A DNA stretch of 64,000 bases, taken from positions 496,001-560,000 of the forward strand of contig JANHCV010000013.1 of NCBI GenBank assembly GCA_025594325.1, read 5' to 3'. A program made the position numbers and the translations under genes. The notes below the pieces were generated by a model. The model did not search any database. It saw only the letters and a program-made list of their open reading frames with translations, and was not told where the DNA came from. The stretch comes from Blastocladiella emersonii ATCC 22665 (Eukaryota > Blastocladiomycota > Blastocladiomycetes > Blastocladiales > Blastocladiaceae). Shown here piece after piece: positions 1 to 11,049 of the stretch; position 1 is the first letter of the stretch; each line of letters opens with the position of its first letter.

Positions 1-1085
1 CACTTTCGAAGAGTGAGGCAGATGCAGAGTCCAAGACGCCGACGTCCAGAAATGTGTCGCGTGGGAAAGCAGGAACAGCGTGGTGGGATCGCCGCGAGCT
101 GAGTCGTTCACCTTGGACCAAGTCGGCCGGCGGTGGGGCAAGCGACGGGAATGGCGTCCCAGTCGGTTGTTCATCGCGATGCATAGAGTCTTTCATCGTG
201 GTATGCTCCATGCTGGGGTGACACGGCGAGCGAGCGTGCGACTGAGACGCGATGTGCGTGACGCGAGACGGTCTCACAAGCGCGCGCCACAGGTCTCAGC
301 TGCTGCTGTCTCACATGCGCTCTCGCTCTCCTTCCCACGCTCGCTCACTCTGCCATGTAACGCCGCCACGATGAGCTCACACCATGCAACGCTTGCCTTA
401 TGTGCTCCTCGAGAGGATGTGAGATCGTGCCATGCGACGTCCGCATCGTGCCCGCGCAGCACCGACCCCCACGACGTCGCCTGAGCTCGAGCCCGACTCC
501 GAGTCCTCGTTACCCGCGCTCCCATGCCCTCGCTTGTACGACCGATGTCTCGCCCCCTCTGGGCCCCGCTATTGCCCTTGAGGCCAGCAATAGATGTTGG
601 AGGGGAGTCTTTGAGCGTAGCACGTCCGAACCCTCAGTGGCGGACCGCTGCGGGTCGGCGATGCCTCGCCCTACGTCCTCCTCTTCTTCGCTGGCCGTTC
701 CTACTTGCTTGACGAGGTGGTTTTGGGTTTGACCAGCGCGATCGCTTCTCCAGTCCCAAGCATCCATATGGACGGATGTTAGGCCTGACCGCCGGCTAGA
801 GCAGCAACCTGAACCTGCGGCTGCGACGCTAAACCGATGCTCATGCCCAAGACTTTGATCGTGGGACGAATACCGCGCTTGAATGGTCGGTCAAGAGCAG
901 CCTCGAGCCGAGCTGCATCGAGCTGCTCGTTTGAGCATTGTGTAAGCCGGATGAGCGACCAACAGCGAGGTCGCTAGTTTGGCTAGTCAGCGGGTATCTG
1001 GCCGCTGCTCGTGCGTTCGCCGCTTCTTGCGCGCCGTAACCCCTCAAGAAGGAATCGCGTCACTCTGTAATCCATTTATCAAGCT
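1..1085. other. Leading stretch without a supported gene
   Basis: I see no open frame with protein-like composition, family similarity or credible splice sites. Frames of up to about 130 codons exist on both strands, but they are Arg/Ser/Pro-rich in the way expected of random GC-rich sequence. The stretch may hold regulatory sequence or decayed repeat; nothing specific can be named. Confidence 0.4.
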
Positions 1086-1530
1086 TCTCGCCCAGTCCTG
1101 CTCCGCTCGTCACCGCGGAGCTCTGTCTCTCGTCGCCCTGCTCTACCATTCCGCTCTTTCAGCCATCCTCGCTCTCTCGCTCGTCCCGCTCTGGTCGCGC
1201 TGGCCGTGATCGTCATCACCCTGCGCTCCCCGCTTCATACCCTATTCTCGGTCTCTTCTGCACCGACGCCGCTGCCGTCGCTGAGTTCGCTCTTCCTCCC
1301 TTCTCGATCGTGGAAATCCCTCGAGTACTGTTCATATACCTGACCCTCGTTGTGCTGGACCTTCTGCCTCTTCGCCGCGTCGCGTCGGGTCGGTTCGCGG
1401 TCGTGATCCGGTCGAGGCCGCGGATCCATTCTCTAGTATCGTGCTGCTGTCACTATCGGGAGCCTCTGCCGCGGAAAATTACGTTCCGTGGCCGCACTGC
1501 ATCGTCTTCTCGTGGACGTGCTCGCGTTGC
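1086..1530 (+). repeat. Dispersed repeat R1, copy 1
   Basis: This pyrimidine-rich block matches, in opposite orientation, about 38545-38950 inside the broken family C gene C2. Long near-identical stretches include the part reading ctggtcgcgctggccgtga and the part reading ttgtgctggaccttctgcc. Identity ends abruptly near 1530, where this copy continues into unrelated sequence, so the element boundary lies close by. I found no coding frame shared by the copies and no clear polymerase III boxes. It may be a fragment of a non-autonomous element or an untranslated part of a retroelement. Confidence 0.7.
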
Positions 1531-1691
1531 CGCGCTGATTGGACGAGGCCTCGCTCACATGTTGATCGCTCGCGCGGGTCGGAGACTCAACGATTGAAAT
1601 GTGGTGATCGCATCAACAGATGCCGCTTGAAAGGCAGTTTGTTAACACGATCACGAAATAAACAAAGATAGAGCTGAGAATGCATCGGATA

Positions 1692-3555
1692 CTAGAAACC
1701 GTCAAGACCAGGCTGGGCAAAGGGGTTGAATGGGCAGATTTGGCGATACTCCGCGTTCTTGTTCGTTGGGTCAAACGCGCGGAGCATAATGGATGAATCC
1801 GAGAAGCTGAAATCGATCGGAAGCATCGTGCCCATCTCGTACAACCTGGGCGTCATGTTGCACTTGTACTGGACCTTGGCCATGACCTTGCAGGTTTCAT
1901 CGACAAACCGCGGCACCTCAGGCGCACGGGAAGCGTAGAGCGTAAACTCGACCATGGTTTGGCTGGGACCCGATGGGTGCAAGAACTTGCGAAGCGGTGC
2001 GTTAAGCGGCAGCTCGTCGCCAATCTTGATGATGGGGAAGAAGACCCGGATCCGCTGACCGGCACCCGTCCCAGTCACGTACTTTTCGTGGCCAGGAATG
2101 CGGCCATGGACGCCGCGGCGGAACACGGTCGCTACTTCCAGACCATACGAGTGACGGGCACGCCGGCTTGACATGACCTCCGGGTTGAGGCCGTACAAGA
2201 GCGCCCCACGAACCACAGCGTCGGCAGCGTGTTCGTCAAAGTAGATGGCAAGCGAACGGTCAGGAAAATCCGCCTCGATGCGCTCCTGCATGTAAGGCAT
2301 GCAAGAAAAGCCGCCGACACACACCAAGTGCGTCACCGGCCTGCCGGCATCCCGACACTTGTTGATCATGTCGCGAGCAATCTTGGAAATGGCGGGGAAC
2401 ACCGTGTTGAAGCAGTCGATGACTGTCTGCCCAGTAAAGCGAAGTTCGCGGGTTTTGTGGTCGAGCGCCTTGCTGCGAACAAGCTCCATAAGCGTGGTTT
2501 TCGGGATCGCCGTCATGAGACGCGCGTCGAGAGGAATAATAATCGTGTCGTCGGCGTCGCCTGAGAATGCATGCTTGACCTTGACCCACTGCTGGTGCAG
2601 GTGGTCCGCGACAACCGGATACTTTGCCACGGTCTTGTCGTAAGCATCCTCGCCAACAAGCTTCCGCACAAACTGAACAAAGGCCTCGTCAAAGTAAGTG
2701 GAGCCCGTAGTATGACCGTCGGTCGACGTAATCTCGGACAGTTGAAGCTTATGCCAAGACGTCTCGCAGGCCTCGATCTCAAAAGCAGCAAGGTCGACAG
2801 TACCACCGCCCATGTCGAGAACGAGAGCGCGCGAGCCAGGTTTGAGATAGCCGCTCGTCAAGGCGACGTTGAACAAGGCGGCCTCGGGCTCGACACAAAA
2901 CTTGAGCTGAGGCGAATCGATCGAGGGAATCATTTCGGCCATGAAGGAAGCCTTGCGCATGGTCTGCTTGGCGGCTTCGGACCACCTTGCAGGGACCGTC
3001 ATGCACCACGTAAGCTTGGACCGGTTGACGCTGCCCCAGCCGGCCTGGGCGAGGTGCTGCTCGATATCATGGACAAGGAAGCTAAGAAAGTCGCCGATCA
3101 CGTCGACAGCCTGCAAGCCAAGGCGCTCCATGTTGGGGTCGTGATGCTTGCGGTCCTCGGCGAGAAGCAGCTTGACGCGCCGAATCAGCGTGTGCGTGGC
3201 ATCGTTGGTCGCAAGCATCGTCTTGAGCGCCTCGTTGCCTCGGGCAACCGGCGACTTGTCGTGGTCATAAAGGACCGCGGAAAGCGTTTTCGGATACGGC
3301 TCGTCGGCGCCGGGCCAAGAAGTCTTGACGGTCATGTTGGCGCCAATCTCCGAAAGCTGCCTGCGCTTGATTACGCCCTCAAGTCCGACGGTCGGCAGCG
3401 CCCAGCCCGAGTGCGAAGTGCCAAAGTCTGAAGATGAGGGGGTTCGTGTCAGCGACACGAACGAGTTGGCCGCTTGGCGGGCCAACCGCTCGCAGCGCGG
3501 TGCGGCGACGCGTACCGATCGCAATGGTAATCGAGCTTTCGAGATCCATGGTCAT
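1692..3555 (-). CDS. HSPA12-like Hsp70-family ATPase
   Basis: Predicted 591-residue divergent Hsp70 of the HSPA12 type, an actin-fold ATPase without a canonical Hsp70 substrate domain. Exon 1 is 3555-3516 and exon 2 is 3427-1692. The 88-bp intron (GTACGC...TTCAG) splits the phosphate-1 loop, and splicing gives ITIAIDFGTSHSGWALP at residues 9-25. The phosphate-2 loop LVLDMGGGTVDL lies near 215-226 and the adenosine-loop VGGFS at 384-388. EPEAALFN (193-200) is also typical of the family. The start is the first of two nearby Met codons (MTMDLES). An unspliced reading would give a spurious upstream extension. The neighbours are unrelated. Family members are usually cytosolic; the client here is unknown. 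Confidence 0.9.
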
Positions 3556-4228
3556 GATTGGTTTCTCGCCAGGGCGGCGGGCTTCGAACGGGGAGACGTG
3601 CTCGAGCAAATGATGCGCTGCGCCAGGCTCTTTAACGGGAGAGGGGGAGCAAGGACCAGACGCGTGCGGGCCGAGGCTGAGGACGCCGAAGGCTGAGCGG
3701 GCGAGCGCCTGCGGTGCCAATATAGCTTGTGTCCGAGTGCGGTGCGTGCACCAGACACTCTGCATGTCGCCTCGAGCGCTAGAGGAGCGCAAACGCGGTG
3801 TAAGGGCTCCAAGGCCTCGAATGCGGTGTAGAGAAAACCAGTGCGGTAGCTAGATCCGACATGGTGCACCGCGCGGTGCACGCACGGCTTCGCACCGCAC
3901 CAGCAAGTCCTCGAGCGTGCACGGAACCAAGCGGCTGTCATGTTGACCCTGCCCGTTTGCCGCCACTGAAGCGGACTTCGTGACGGGGCGGCCAAGTGAG
4001 ACGCGTCAATAAATCATGTGACGCGTACGGGGTGCCGAGGGCACTTGACAGTGCTACGAGCTGAGCCGCCCTTCCCACTTACGCGTCGATGCTCAAGCCT
4101 AGCGGCATAAGATCGGTTGAAAAAACGCGTTGGGATTTTGTTGGTGCTGTCGTTGGCTTGGTTCGAATGCATGGTCGTGAGACTCGCTCGCCGTGGCCCT
4201 GACAAGGACGAGAGCAAAACCTTGAGGA
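3556..4228. other. Upstream region of the HSPA12-like gene
   Basis: No gene is supported. Between about 3735 and 3910 it contains many copies of TGCGGTG or its complement CACCGCA, including a GCACCGCGCGGTGC palindrome near 3864. The same words recur before the caspase-like, zinc-finger and Apd1-like genes, so they may be promoter elements. Confidence 0.45.
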
Positions 4229-5238
4229 GCTCCGAGTGTCGCGGCTCAAGCCACGCCACCTCTGGCCAAACGCCCACCGCCGCCTCTCCTCACCGCCCAC
4301 GCCCAAAACGCGCGACGCGACGCGACGCGACACGCGCCGAAAAAACACGTGGCGGCTCAACACGGCGGCGGCGGCGACTTCACGCGCGAGAAAAAAAATT
4401 TAACCCTCGCCGGAAATTGCGTAACACGTCAAGTATGTGGATTTGCGAGTACACACACAGCTACAGTAAGAACTGTTGCGTGTACAACACGCAAAAGTTG
4501 TACTCCGCGCGATCACATCTGCTGGATGAGAGAGACATGGACAAGGACCTCGCGAGTAAAAGCGGGTATGAGGCTCAGTCTAGCCACACCCCGATCAACA
4601 GTACGGGCCAAGAAGCCCGAGTCGCAGGTGCAGGGCGCGAGCCAGCGGGCGTTTCCAGTTCGCTCGTGTGGTTTCATGTTCAGGGAGTGTATATTGAGTC
4701 CGAGAGCGCGCCGAGGATCTTGTGGGGCGCTAGTCCTGGCGAGCAACCACACTCGCGCGCGCCTGGGTACGCGCGGGGCGCGAGCGCACCATGGGAGCGA
4801 GTGCACGCGCGTCCGTGCCCACCGCGAGGGCACGGACGCCGGGCCCCACTGTGCCTACGGACGAGTTTTTGTGAGCGGAACAGCGGTGCTGATGGCAGCT
4901 GCGGGCCACGAGCTGACGCGAGCGGGCACCGCGCGCGCGAGGCCGCTTGGGGCTGCCTGACTCTGTGTCAGCACGGTCGACCGTGGCCGCCATCAAGCGC
5001 GGCCCGGTGGGCGGGGGACGTTGCACGATGCTTACATGGTGGGGGTTGAGTTCCTGCGTCACGATCTACGCTTGTGGGGAGCTGGCGAGCGACCCGGCGG
5101 CGTCGTTTGTTTGGTCAGAGCTGCCCACGTGTTTTTTCGGCGCGTGTCGCGACGCGCTTCGGGACGCGCGCGGGGCGGCGAAAAGGGCGGTGGGCGTTTG
5201 GCCAGAGGTGGCGTGGCTTGAGCCGCGACACTCCGAGC
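4229..5238. mobile_element. Inverted-repeat-bounded structure (foldback or MITE-like)
   Basis: About 120 bp at 4229-4351 is repeated in inverted orientation at 5126-5238. The outer 50 bp, including the run around GAGTGTCGCGGCTCAAGCC and CACCTCTGGCCAAACGCC, is nearly identical, as is the inner CGACACGCGCCGAAAAAACA block. The middle differs by small indels. The ~770-bp interior contains no convincing gene. I could not identify a target-site duplication. It could be a foldback transposon remnant or simply an inverted duplication. Confidence 0.55.
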
Positions 5239-6041
5239 GAACAGTCGTCCGTGCCCTTTTCGGCAATCAAGGACGCGTTGCGCCACTCACGTGACATGAA
5301 CCGCGCGCGTTTGATTTTTTTCATGAGCCGCTAGAACGTTTCCAGTTCGCCTTCATTTGAGGCGAAACCATTTCAACGTAGAAAGTTCAGGACTGGACGG
5401 CCGCGAATGGATGCATTGCGGCGAAAAACGGCGAGCGCATGTCAAACAACTTCTTTGCGCTGATCAGCGCCTCAGCGCGGACTTGGGCTGTTATTTTCTT
5501 CAGTCGTGGTTCAAGGGAGTCTACCGTTTGTGGGTAAGGGAGGAAGGGCACCACACGTCGCGGAACTGAGACGGCCCAAGGAAAGCACCTGAATTCTGGG
5601 GTTACTAGAAGCGGTTGAGAGTTGAGCAGCGCGACCGCGCAACTCAAGGCGTTATAAACCGCGTGATTCCATGCTGCGTGATGGTATGGTACGTTGGTGC
5701 GAGGAGCGCGAGACGACGAACACCAAGCGGGAGTGGGAAAAATGGCTTAGGGCGTCGGCACCTCAGGCGGCACCTTTACATGTGAAAGGATTGAGACAGC
5801 GTGAGACAGAGTGGAGGAGCCGCGCGCAAAGGACGAGCGAGCAAATAGCACCGCACGGTGTACTACACGTGCGCTCATTGACTCGACACCACGAAGCGGT
5901 GTTTACTGTCTGTATCACACCGCACTCAGGTCGAATGCGGTGTTGAGGTGAGCTCATTTCCGTATAAAGAGACGGCCGCCCCGCACGCCGTCGCCTCGCA
6001 CAACAGCTCTCTTCGCCTTATACACCTCCCAACACGCAAAG
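5239..6041. other. Upstream region of the caspase-like gene
   Basis: No supported gene. It holds one copy of a repeated intergenic motif (ACGCGTTGCGCCACTCACG at 5273) with an adjoining CACGTG E-box, a cluster of CACCGCA/TGCGGTG words at 5848-5946 (one pair forming a 7-bp stem), and a TATA box near 5963. Confidence 0.5.
5963..5969 (+). promoter_or_regulatory. TATA box of the caspase-like gene
   Basis: TATAAAG lies about 80 bp before the start codon at 6042. It is followed by a C-rich stretch and a pyrimidine/CA-rich leader, a usual spacing for a polymerase II core promoter. Confidence 0.55.
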
Positions 6042-6980
6042 ATGCCTGATCAAGCAGTCTGTATCGGAGTGACCTATGAAGACAGTGTCTACGATCCCAT
6101 TCCGGGTACATATCTCAACGCATCTCAAGTGAACTGCTGGATGGAGGCTCACTCGATTCCCGCCTTTTAGGTTCCACGGCCGATGCCCAGATTTTCGCCG
6201 ACATTGCTGGTCGTATGGGTATCGACAACGTTCGCCCAGTCACCGGTGAGGTGACCCGCCAGGAGATTCTGGATGCGCTGACCGAGATGGTCGCTCAGGC
6301 GGAGCCAGGCGATAACCTCGTGTTTGCCTTCGCTGGTCACGGCGGTCAGGGTGCCGACCCCAACCATGCCGAAGGCGACGGCAAATTCGAGTGCATCTTC
6401 GGGTCCGACGCTCAGATCACCGACGCCGAGCTTCGTGCAATTCTCGCTGGGCTTCCCGAGGGCGCCAACATGACGCTGGCGATCCAGGCCTGCTACGCGG
6501 GTGGAATGGTCGAGTTCAACGATTTCGCGTCGGGCGATATCGCTGCAAACGTGGTTGCCATCTCGGCGTCGCAGCCCTACGAGGTTTCTTACCACACCGC
6601 GAGTCTCGCGCCGAGTTTCTTCCCGGCGGCGCTTGAGACGGTGCTTCAGGAGAATCCTGGCATTTCGTGGGTCGACGCTGTTCACCTCATCAACGAAATT
6701 GACGGCGTCCAGACCCCTTCCCTTTCTTACAATCGTCCCGAAGGTTCGTTCACACGCTAGCTTTTTCTAAGAGAAACAAACAGTATTAACCCAACAAACT
6801 CTCGTTTTAGCTCCGTATGAGATGGCGTTCGCACCTATTAACTCCGAGGAACCGGCAAACTTTGAGGACCAGGAGTTCCTGGACTCGGTTCCGGACCTCG
6901 ATCATGTTCAGCCTGACGATTGCGTCGAGGATGAGATTCCGTTTGTGGCTGATGTCTGTGACGGAGACGCTGCATTCTGA
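6042..6980 (+). CDS. Caspase-fold peptidase (C14/metacaspase-like)
   Basis: Predicted 268-residue cysteine peptidase-like protein from three exons: 6042-6105, 6171-6743 and 6811-6980. Both introns (GTACAT...TTTTAG and GTTCGT...TTTTAG) keep frame. The caspase-fold signatures are the first strand CIGVTYEDS, the catalytic His in FAFAGHGGQ (His78) and the catalytic Cys in IQACYAGG (Cys129), with a DGKFE...SDAQITDAEL stretch between them as in metacaspases. The usual Asp-Ser-Cys around the nucleophile is replaced by Gln-Ala-Cys. There is no N-terminal prodomain or zinc finger, so it is shorter than type I metacaspases. The last exon encodes an acidic tail. Substrate and role are unknown. A TATA box lies at 5963. 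Confidence 0.85.
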
Positions 6981-8645
6981 TCGAATACTCAACCTTTGCT
7001 TTTGTCGCACTGGCCCTGTCGTTGTCTCTCAGTACCAGCCGTGTTTGTCTTTGGATGATTGGCGCGTTTGGCAACCAAACTTGATTTGATCTTCTATGAA
7101 ACTTGGTTAAATCATGGGCGGCAGGATGCGGTTCTGTCGCGGCTGAGTGCCCGGCGTGTCATGTGCTGAGCATTCATTCATGCCTTCAAGTATCGTTTCC
7201 TTTCACTAGGGGTGTGTGCGTTGCACACCTTGTCTCAGCAGTAGGCAAGTAAGCTGGCCAAATAGTTGCCTGAATTAATCCCTTGTCATGCCCAACAATG
7301 ACAGGGTGAATGTCGAATATCCGGTGATTTAACGCGTTGATGGATGGATAGAGGCAACGCGATGACGCACGACGTGTTGATGTTCCGTGCCGCGATGATA
7401 CGTGCGTCGGCGAATGGTTTGAGACTTGGCGGGATATGGTCGGTCATGCTCGAGGGGTGTAGTTTTGCAAAGTTGAGCAGGCACTGGTCGCTGTCGTTCT
7501 GTCCGTTGCTCTTGATGATAAGCTGCCGCAGAAGAAGTGATCCAGTCGCGGAGGCCTTGCGGACGAGCACGATGCAATCGAGGTCGAAGAAGTTTGTCAG
7601 GTTGGAGTCGGTGGCCACGCGCGTGTTTCGCGGCGGCCATCGTGTTCTACGCGTCGCGCACCAAGTTCTGCGAATTCAGCTCGGGAGAAACTCAGCCTAC
7701 TGCTGAGAATTTGTGCGCTGGTTCAAGGCCGCGCGTGTTCAACGTCCTGCTGCTCGTCGGGACTGCTACCCGGACTATGTGGAGGCTCGCAATGATGCCG
7801 TGGACCTGTGGCTTTGAAACCAGCTGACATCACTCGCGCGAGTGCACATTCTCGGCGCGGCGCGTCTGCTCGCCGGGAGTGTCTCCACGGCCGCGATGAA
7901 AGTGAGCGGCGCGTTCACGAGCGATGCCGGAGGTTCTGGCGATGCGGACAGTCAGTGACGTCAGTCATGTCGGCACGTGTGTGGCGCTGCGCGTCTCGCA
8001 CCCGTGTCGCCTTCTCGAGGCGACGGGACGCAGCTTGCTCTTGATGTATCGGGGATTGGAAAAAAGGCCTTTCCGCATATCGTTGCCACATATGTTTATT
8101 ACACACGATGGGAATCTAAAAGGGAGAACCCCCGCCCAGGTTCATGAGCCCGAGTGGCGACGTGGGAAGCCATGGACCACATGCCCAACCCGATGGTCGA
8201 ACGAACCTAGAGCCTTCCGGTACAATCACCCACGACATGCATCAAGCCTAGGCCAAAGGCACACGCTGTCGCTCAATATCCTCCAACTGCTAGTAGTCAC
8301 AAGTTGGCAGTTGCTCGCCCAGCATCTAACTTGAATGCCGATCGTGCGGACGATGAAGGATGGATATGCTTGTGTGACCTCTTTACATTACTAGCGATTT
8401 CCTGGTGCAGCTTGATGTAACGAGGCTTTGTCTTTTGTAACGAATGTTATTCGCTGTGCGGCCGCCATCCTCCTCCGTCTCGGGAGAGTATCGTAACGGC
8501 GAGCAGATGTACTTTCAGCGCTAGTTTGCCGAGAATGATACCGCATGGACCACGAATCGACTCTGAGTCCCACAAGTCCACTCCCATAAATCAAACAAAC
8601 ACATGTAAACTATAGAATGACGAGCAACTGTGACTTCACGCAAAA
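6981..8645. other. Intergenic region with weak coding signals
   Basis: No complete gene is supported. On the minus strand, 7618-7289 encodes a protein-like stretch (NLTNFFDLDCIVLVRKA, then LLNFAKLHP) without an identifiable start or partner exon. On the plus strand, about 7710-7815 has a short frame containing RRDCYPDYVEARNDAVDLWL that opens directly after an in-frame stop. Both may be exons of decayed genes. The rest, including the 3' flank of A1, shows nothing I can name. Confidence 0.35.
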
Positions 8646-10862
8646 TTAATTCGCGTGCGACGGTGCGAGGCGTGCAAGCTCCGCTCGCTGCTCGGGCGTT
8701 GAGCCAGCAATATCGGACAGCATCGTCACATCGGCAGAAACAAGGATCAAGTCGAGCGCGCCGTCTGGGAGACACTTCGTAAGAGCTGTCGGGACGGGCG
8801 CAAGGGCAGAGAAAAGCTCGGCGACTAGTCGCGTATCGTGGGCAGCAAGCGTCGTGACAAGGAAGGTGATTGAGGATTGCGATGCCGCGGTAGCAAGCTT
8901 CGGCGCGCAGCACTCGTTGGCTGCTTCATCGGCAACTGACTCGGCCACTTCGTCCTTGACATGGACGAAGTACGATGAGAGCACGCGCGGCGCGGAAGCG
9001 GAATCGGACGTCGATGGCACGAGCGCAAGCAGAGTACAGAACGCGTCGCGCCAGCCCTGCTGGTAGGAAGGAGGGCAATCGAGGCATAAATCATAACAGG
9101 AGATCCATTCCGCCAATTCGTGGTGCTGACCGGAGAGAAGCCCAACGATCATGATGCTGAGCAAGTGAGTTGCGGCGCCCGATTTGCGCACCGCCTCCAG
9201 GCCATCGTCCTTGCTCTCGGCGTATAGCAGGATGTTGGTAATGTGAATCGAGACGACATGAACGGCGGCAAGGGACGGCGAGAACGGGTCGTTTAAAGCG
9301 TCAGTAACAAGCGCGCGAGACATGATGTCAAGGAGCTCCACGGAATCGGCGGTCGCGCTGCAATTGAGGAGGGAAAGAATTGCTGCGCTCAGATTCAAAG
9401 GGCTTTGCGCGGCAAGCACGGCGGCCAAAGGACGCCTGAGGTCATTTGCCGAGGTCATGTAGGCGAGCCGGATTAAACACTGCATCAACTCTGGAGCTTG
9501 ATCCTCGATTCCAATGCAAGCGTGCCTGAACGCTAAAGGTGATTGATCGCGCGCGTTCAAACGGGTGAGCTGGGGGTAGCAAAAGAACGGCGCTGGAAAA
9601 TCTTAAACCGTACCATCAATGAGGAAACCGTCCCACCTTTTGGGATCGCACGCCGCACGCATGTTGTCTAGAGTTTGGTTCTCTCCAAAGTTAAGCGCGC
9701 ACGCAATCGCTAACGCCCAATCGGACGCGTCGAGTAGGCCGTGATCCATGAGTGGACAGAGCGCTGTAAACTTGTCAACATGTATATACAGCCGATCTCG
9801 AAGGCTCGCACGCACACGAGCAAGCCGCTCGGGAGTAGCCGAACCAATGAGCACGTCCGTGTACTTGACAACCAACTGCACAAGAACGAGGGGATCGCTG
9901 ATAGCGAGCAAGTTCATCATTGATAACTCGCTGGTCGAGTCTCCGTCCGTCCAACCGCGGGCGAGGAGCCAGTCCAAGATGGCAAAGGTAGACAGACGGT
10001 GATTGCGGTCCTTTTGCACGATTAACATGTCCACAACGGGATCAAGCGACAGAGATTTGACGACGCTGTCCTCGTCCGCGGCGTAGGGTGGATTCGTCAG
10101 CAGCTCAAGCGCGTCGAACTGCCACATCATGGCGGCGAGGGCGCATAAAAAATCAACGAGTCGTAGAGTTGGCGAACCTTGGCCACCTGCAAGTTTCAGG
10201 TTGCTCTCGATATTGAAGTAGTTTGGAGCAAACGTCCGAAACGAAAAGAGCTTGTTCCAGTCCGCGCAGTGAAGGCGAGTGTCAAGGAGCGCGGGACACT
10301 GCTCTCCAAGTGCCTCCAGGCAGAAATTGAGCAAAGAAAGCCGGCTGCTGGTGACTGCGCACCCGATGATGGTAAGGAGGGTCACGAGCGGCTCTCGAAA
10401 CGCAGAAAGATGCATCTCGTTGAAATTTCGCTCCTTGTAGCCATTAGATAATCTGCGCGCAAAGCTAACAAGACCGTTGGCAAACGCGTCTGGGTCGCGA
10501 ACTTGGAGCGGTCGCTGGTGCACGGAACGACCAAGAACCCATGCGGCAAGAATTCGGAGGGGCTCGGGATGAAGTGTGTGCTCCCGCTGGGAAAGCCACT
10601 CAATAGCAAGTCCGGTCACGGAGCGGAGAGGCATGGGAGGGTGATGGTAACCTTCACGGATCCGGAAATATTTGTACTTGTCGTGTTGCGCCAGAGCAGG
10701 GCGGTGGAGGTCGCGGAAGGCCCAAATCACGTTGACAGAAAACTCTCGCACGGCCGAGCACAAGGTACGCGACGCAGCGGGGACCGCGGACCGCGGCTTG
10801 GTCAACTGGAGGACGGCGACGGCAAGTTCGGCCGGAAGGTCGGAGAGGCATAAATTCAGCAT
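8646..10862 (-). CDS. Family A protein A1 (F-box-like, WRD family), intact
   Basis: Predicted 711 residues from exon 1 (10862-9614) and exon 2 (9532-8646). The 81-bp intron (GTACGG...CTTTAG) sits where all family A copies have theirs, and the phases match. The N-terminus (LCLSDLPAELAVAVLQL) is weakly F-box-like; the remainder is predicted helical. Exon 2 carries the family signature: CLDCPPSYQQGWRDAF, then ECCAP about 60 residues later. The function is unknown; an F-box-type adaptor is only a guess. The alternative upstream ATG used by A2 and A5 here opens a frame that stops after nine codons, so translation should start at MLNLC. It is divergent from C1, with 187 bp between the two start codons. 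Confidence 0.75.
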
Positions 10863-11049
10863 GCTATTGGTTCATGAAGTGCGTTGCATGGAGTGTTTCA
10901 TGGAAGCGACGTGGATTCTCGCAAGGCAGGGGGAGAAGAAGGCGGGGAGGCGAGTTCGCCTTGACCAGTGCCGCCGACCGAAGCGTCCCTTGTTGAGCAG
11001 CTCACCACTCGGGCGGCTCTCGCTCCCCGCACTCTCACACCATACCATC
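10863..11049. promoter_or_regulatory. Shared divergent promoter A1/C1
   Basis: The 187-bp gap between the start codons of A1 (minus) and C1 (plus) must hold both promoters. It includes the recurrent start-proximal word ACTCCATGCAA (minus strand, near 10881-10892) and a GCTCTCGCTCCCC pyrimidine stretch before C1 that is also present before B2. No TATA box is apparent. Confidence 0.5.

Noticed and set aside
3379-3792. Separate minus-strand gene of 137 codons before the HSPA12-like gene
   Set aside because: Its only conserved part (MTMDLESSITIAI) is exon 1 of the HSPA12-like gene; the rest reads through the intron and upstream DNA.
4145-4165. tRNA B-box-like GGTTCGAATGC
   Set aside because: No A box at the right distance and no cloverleaf can be drawn.
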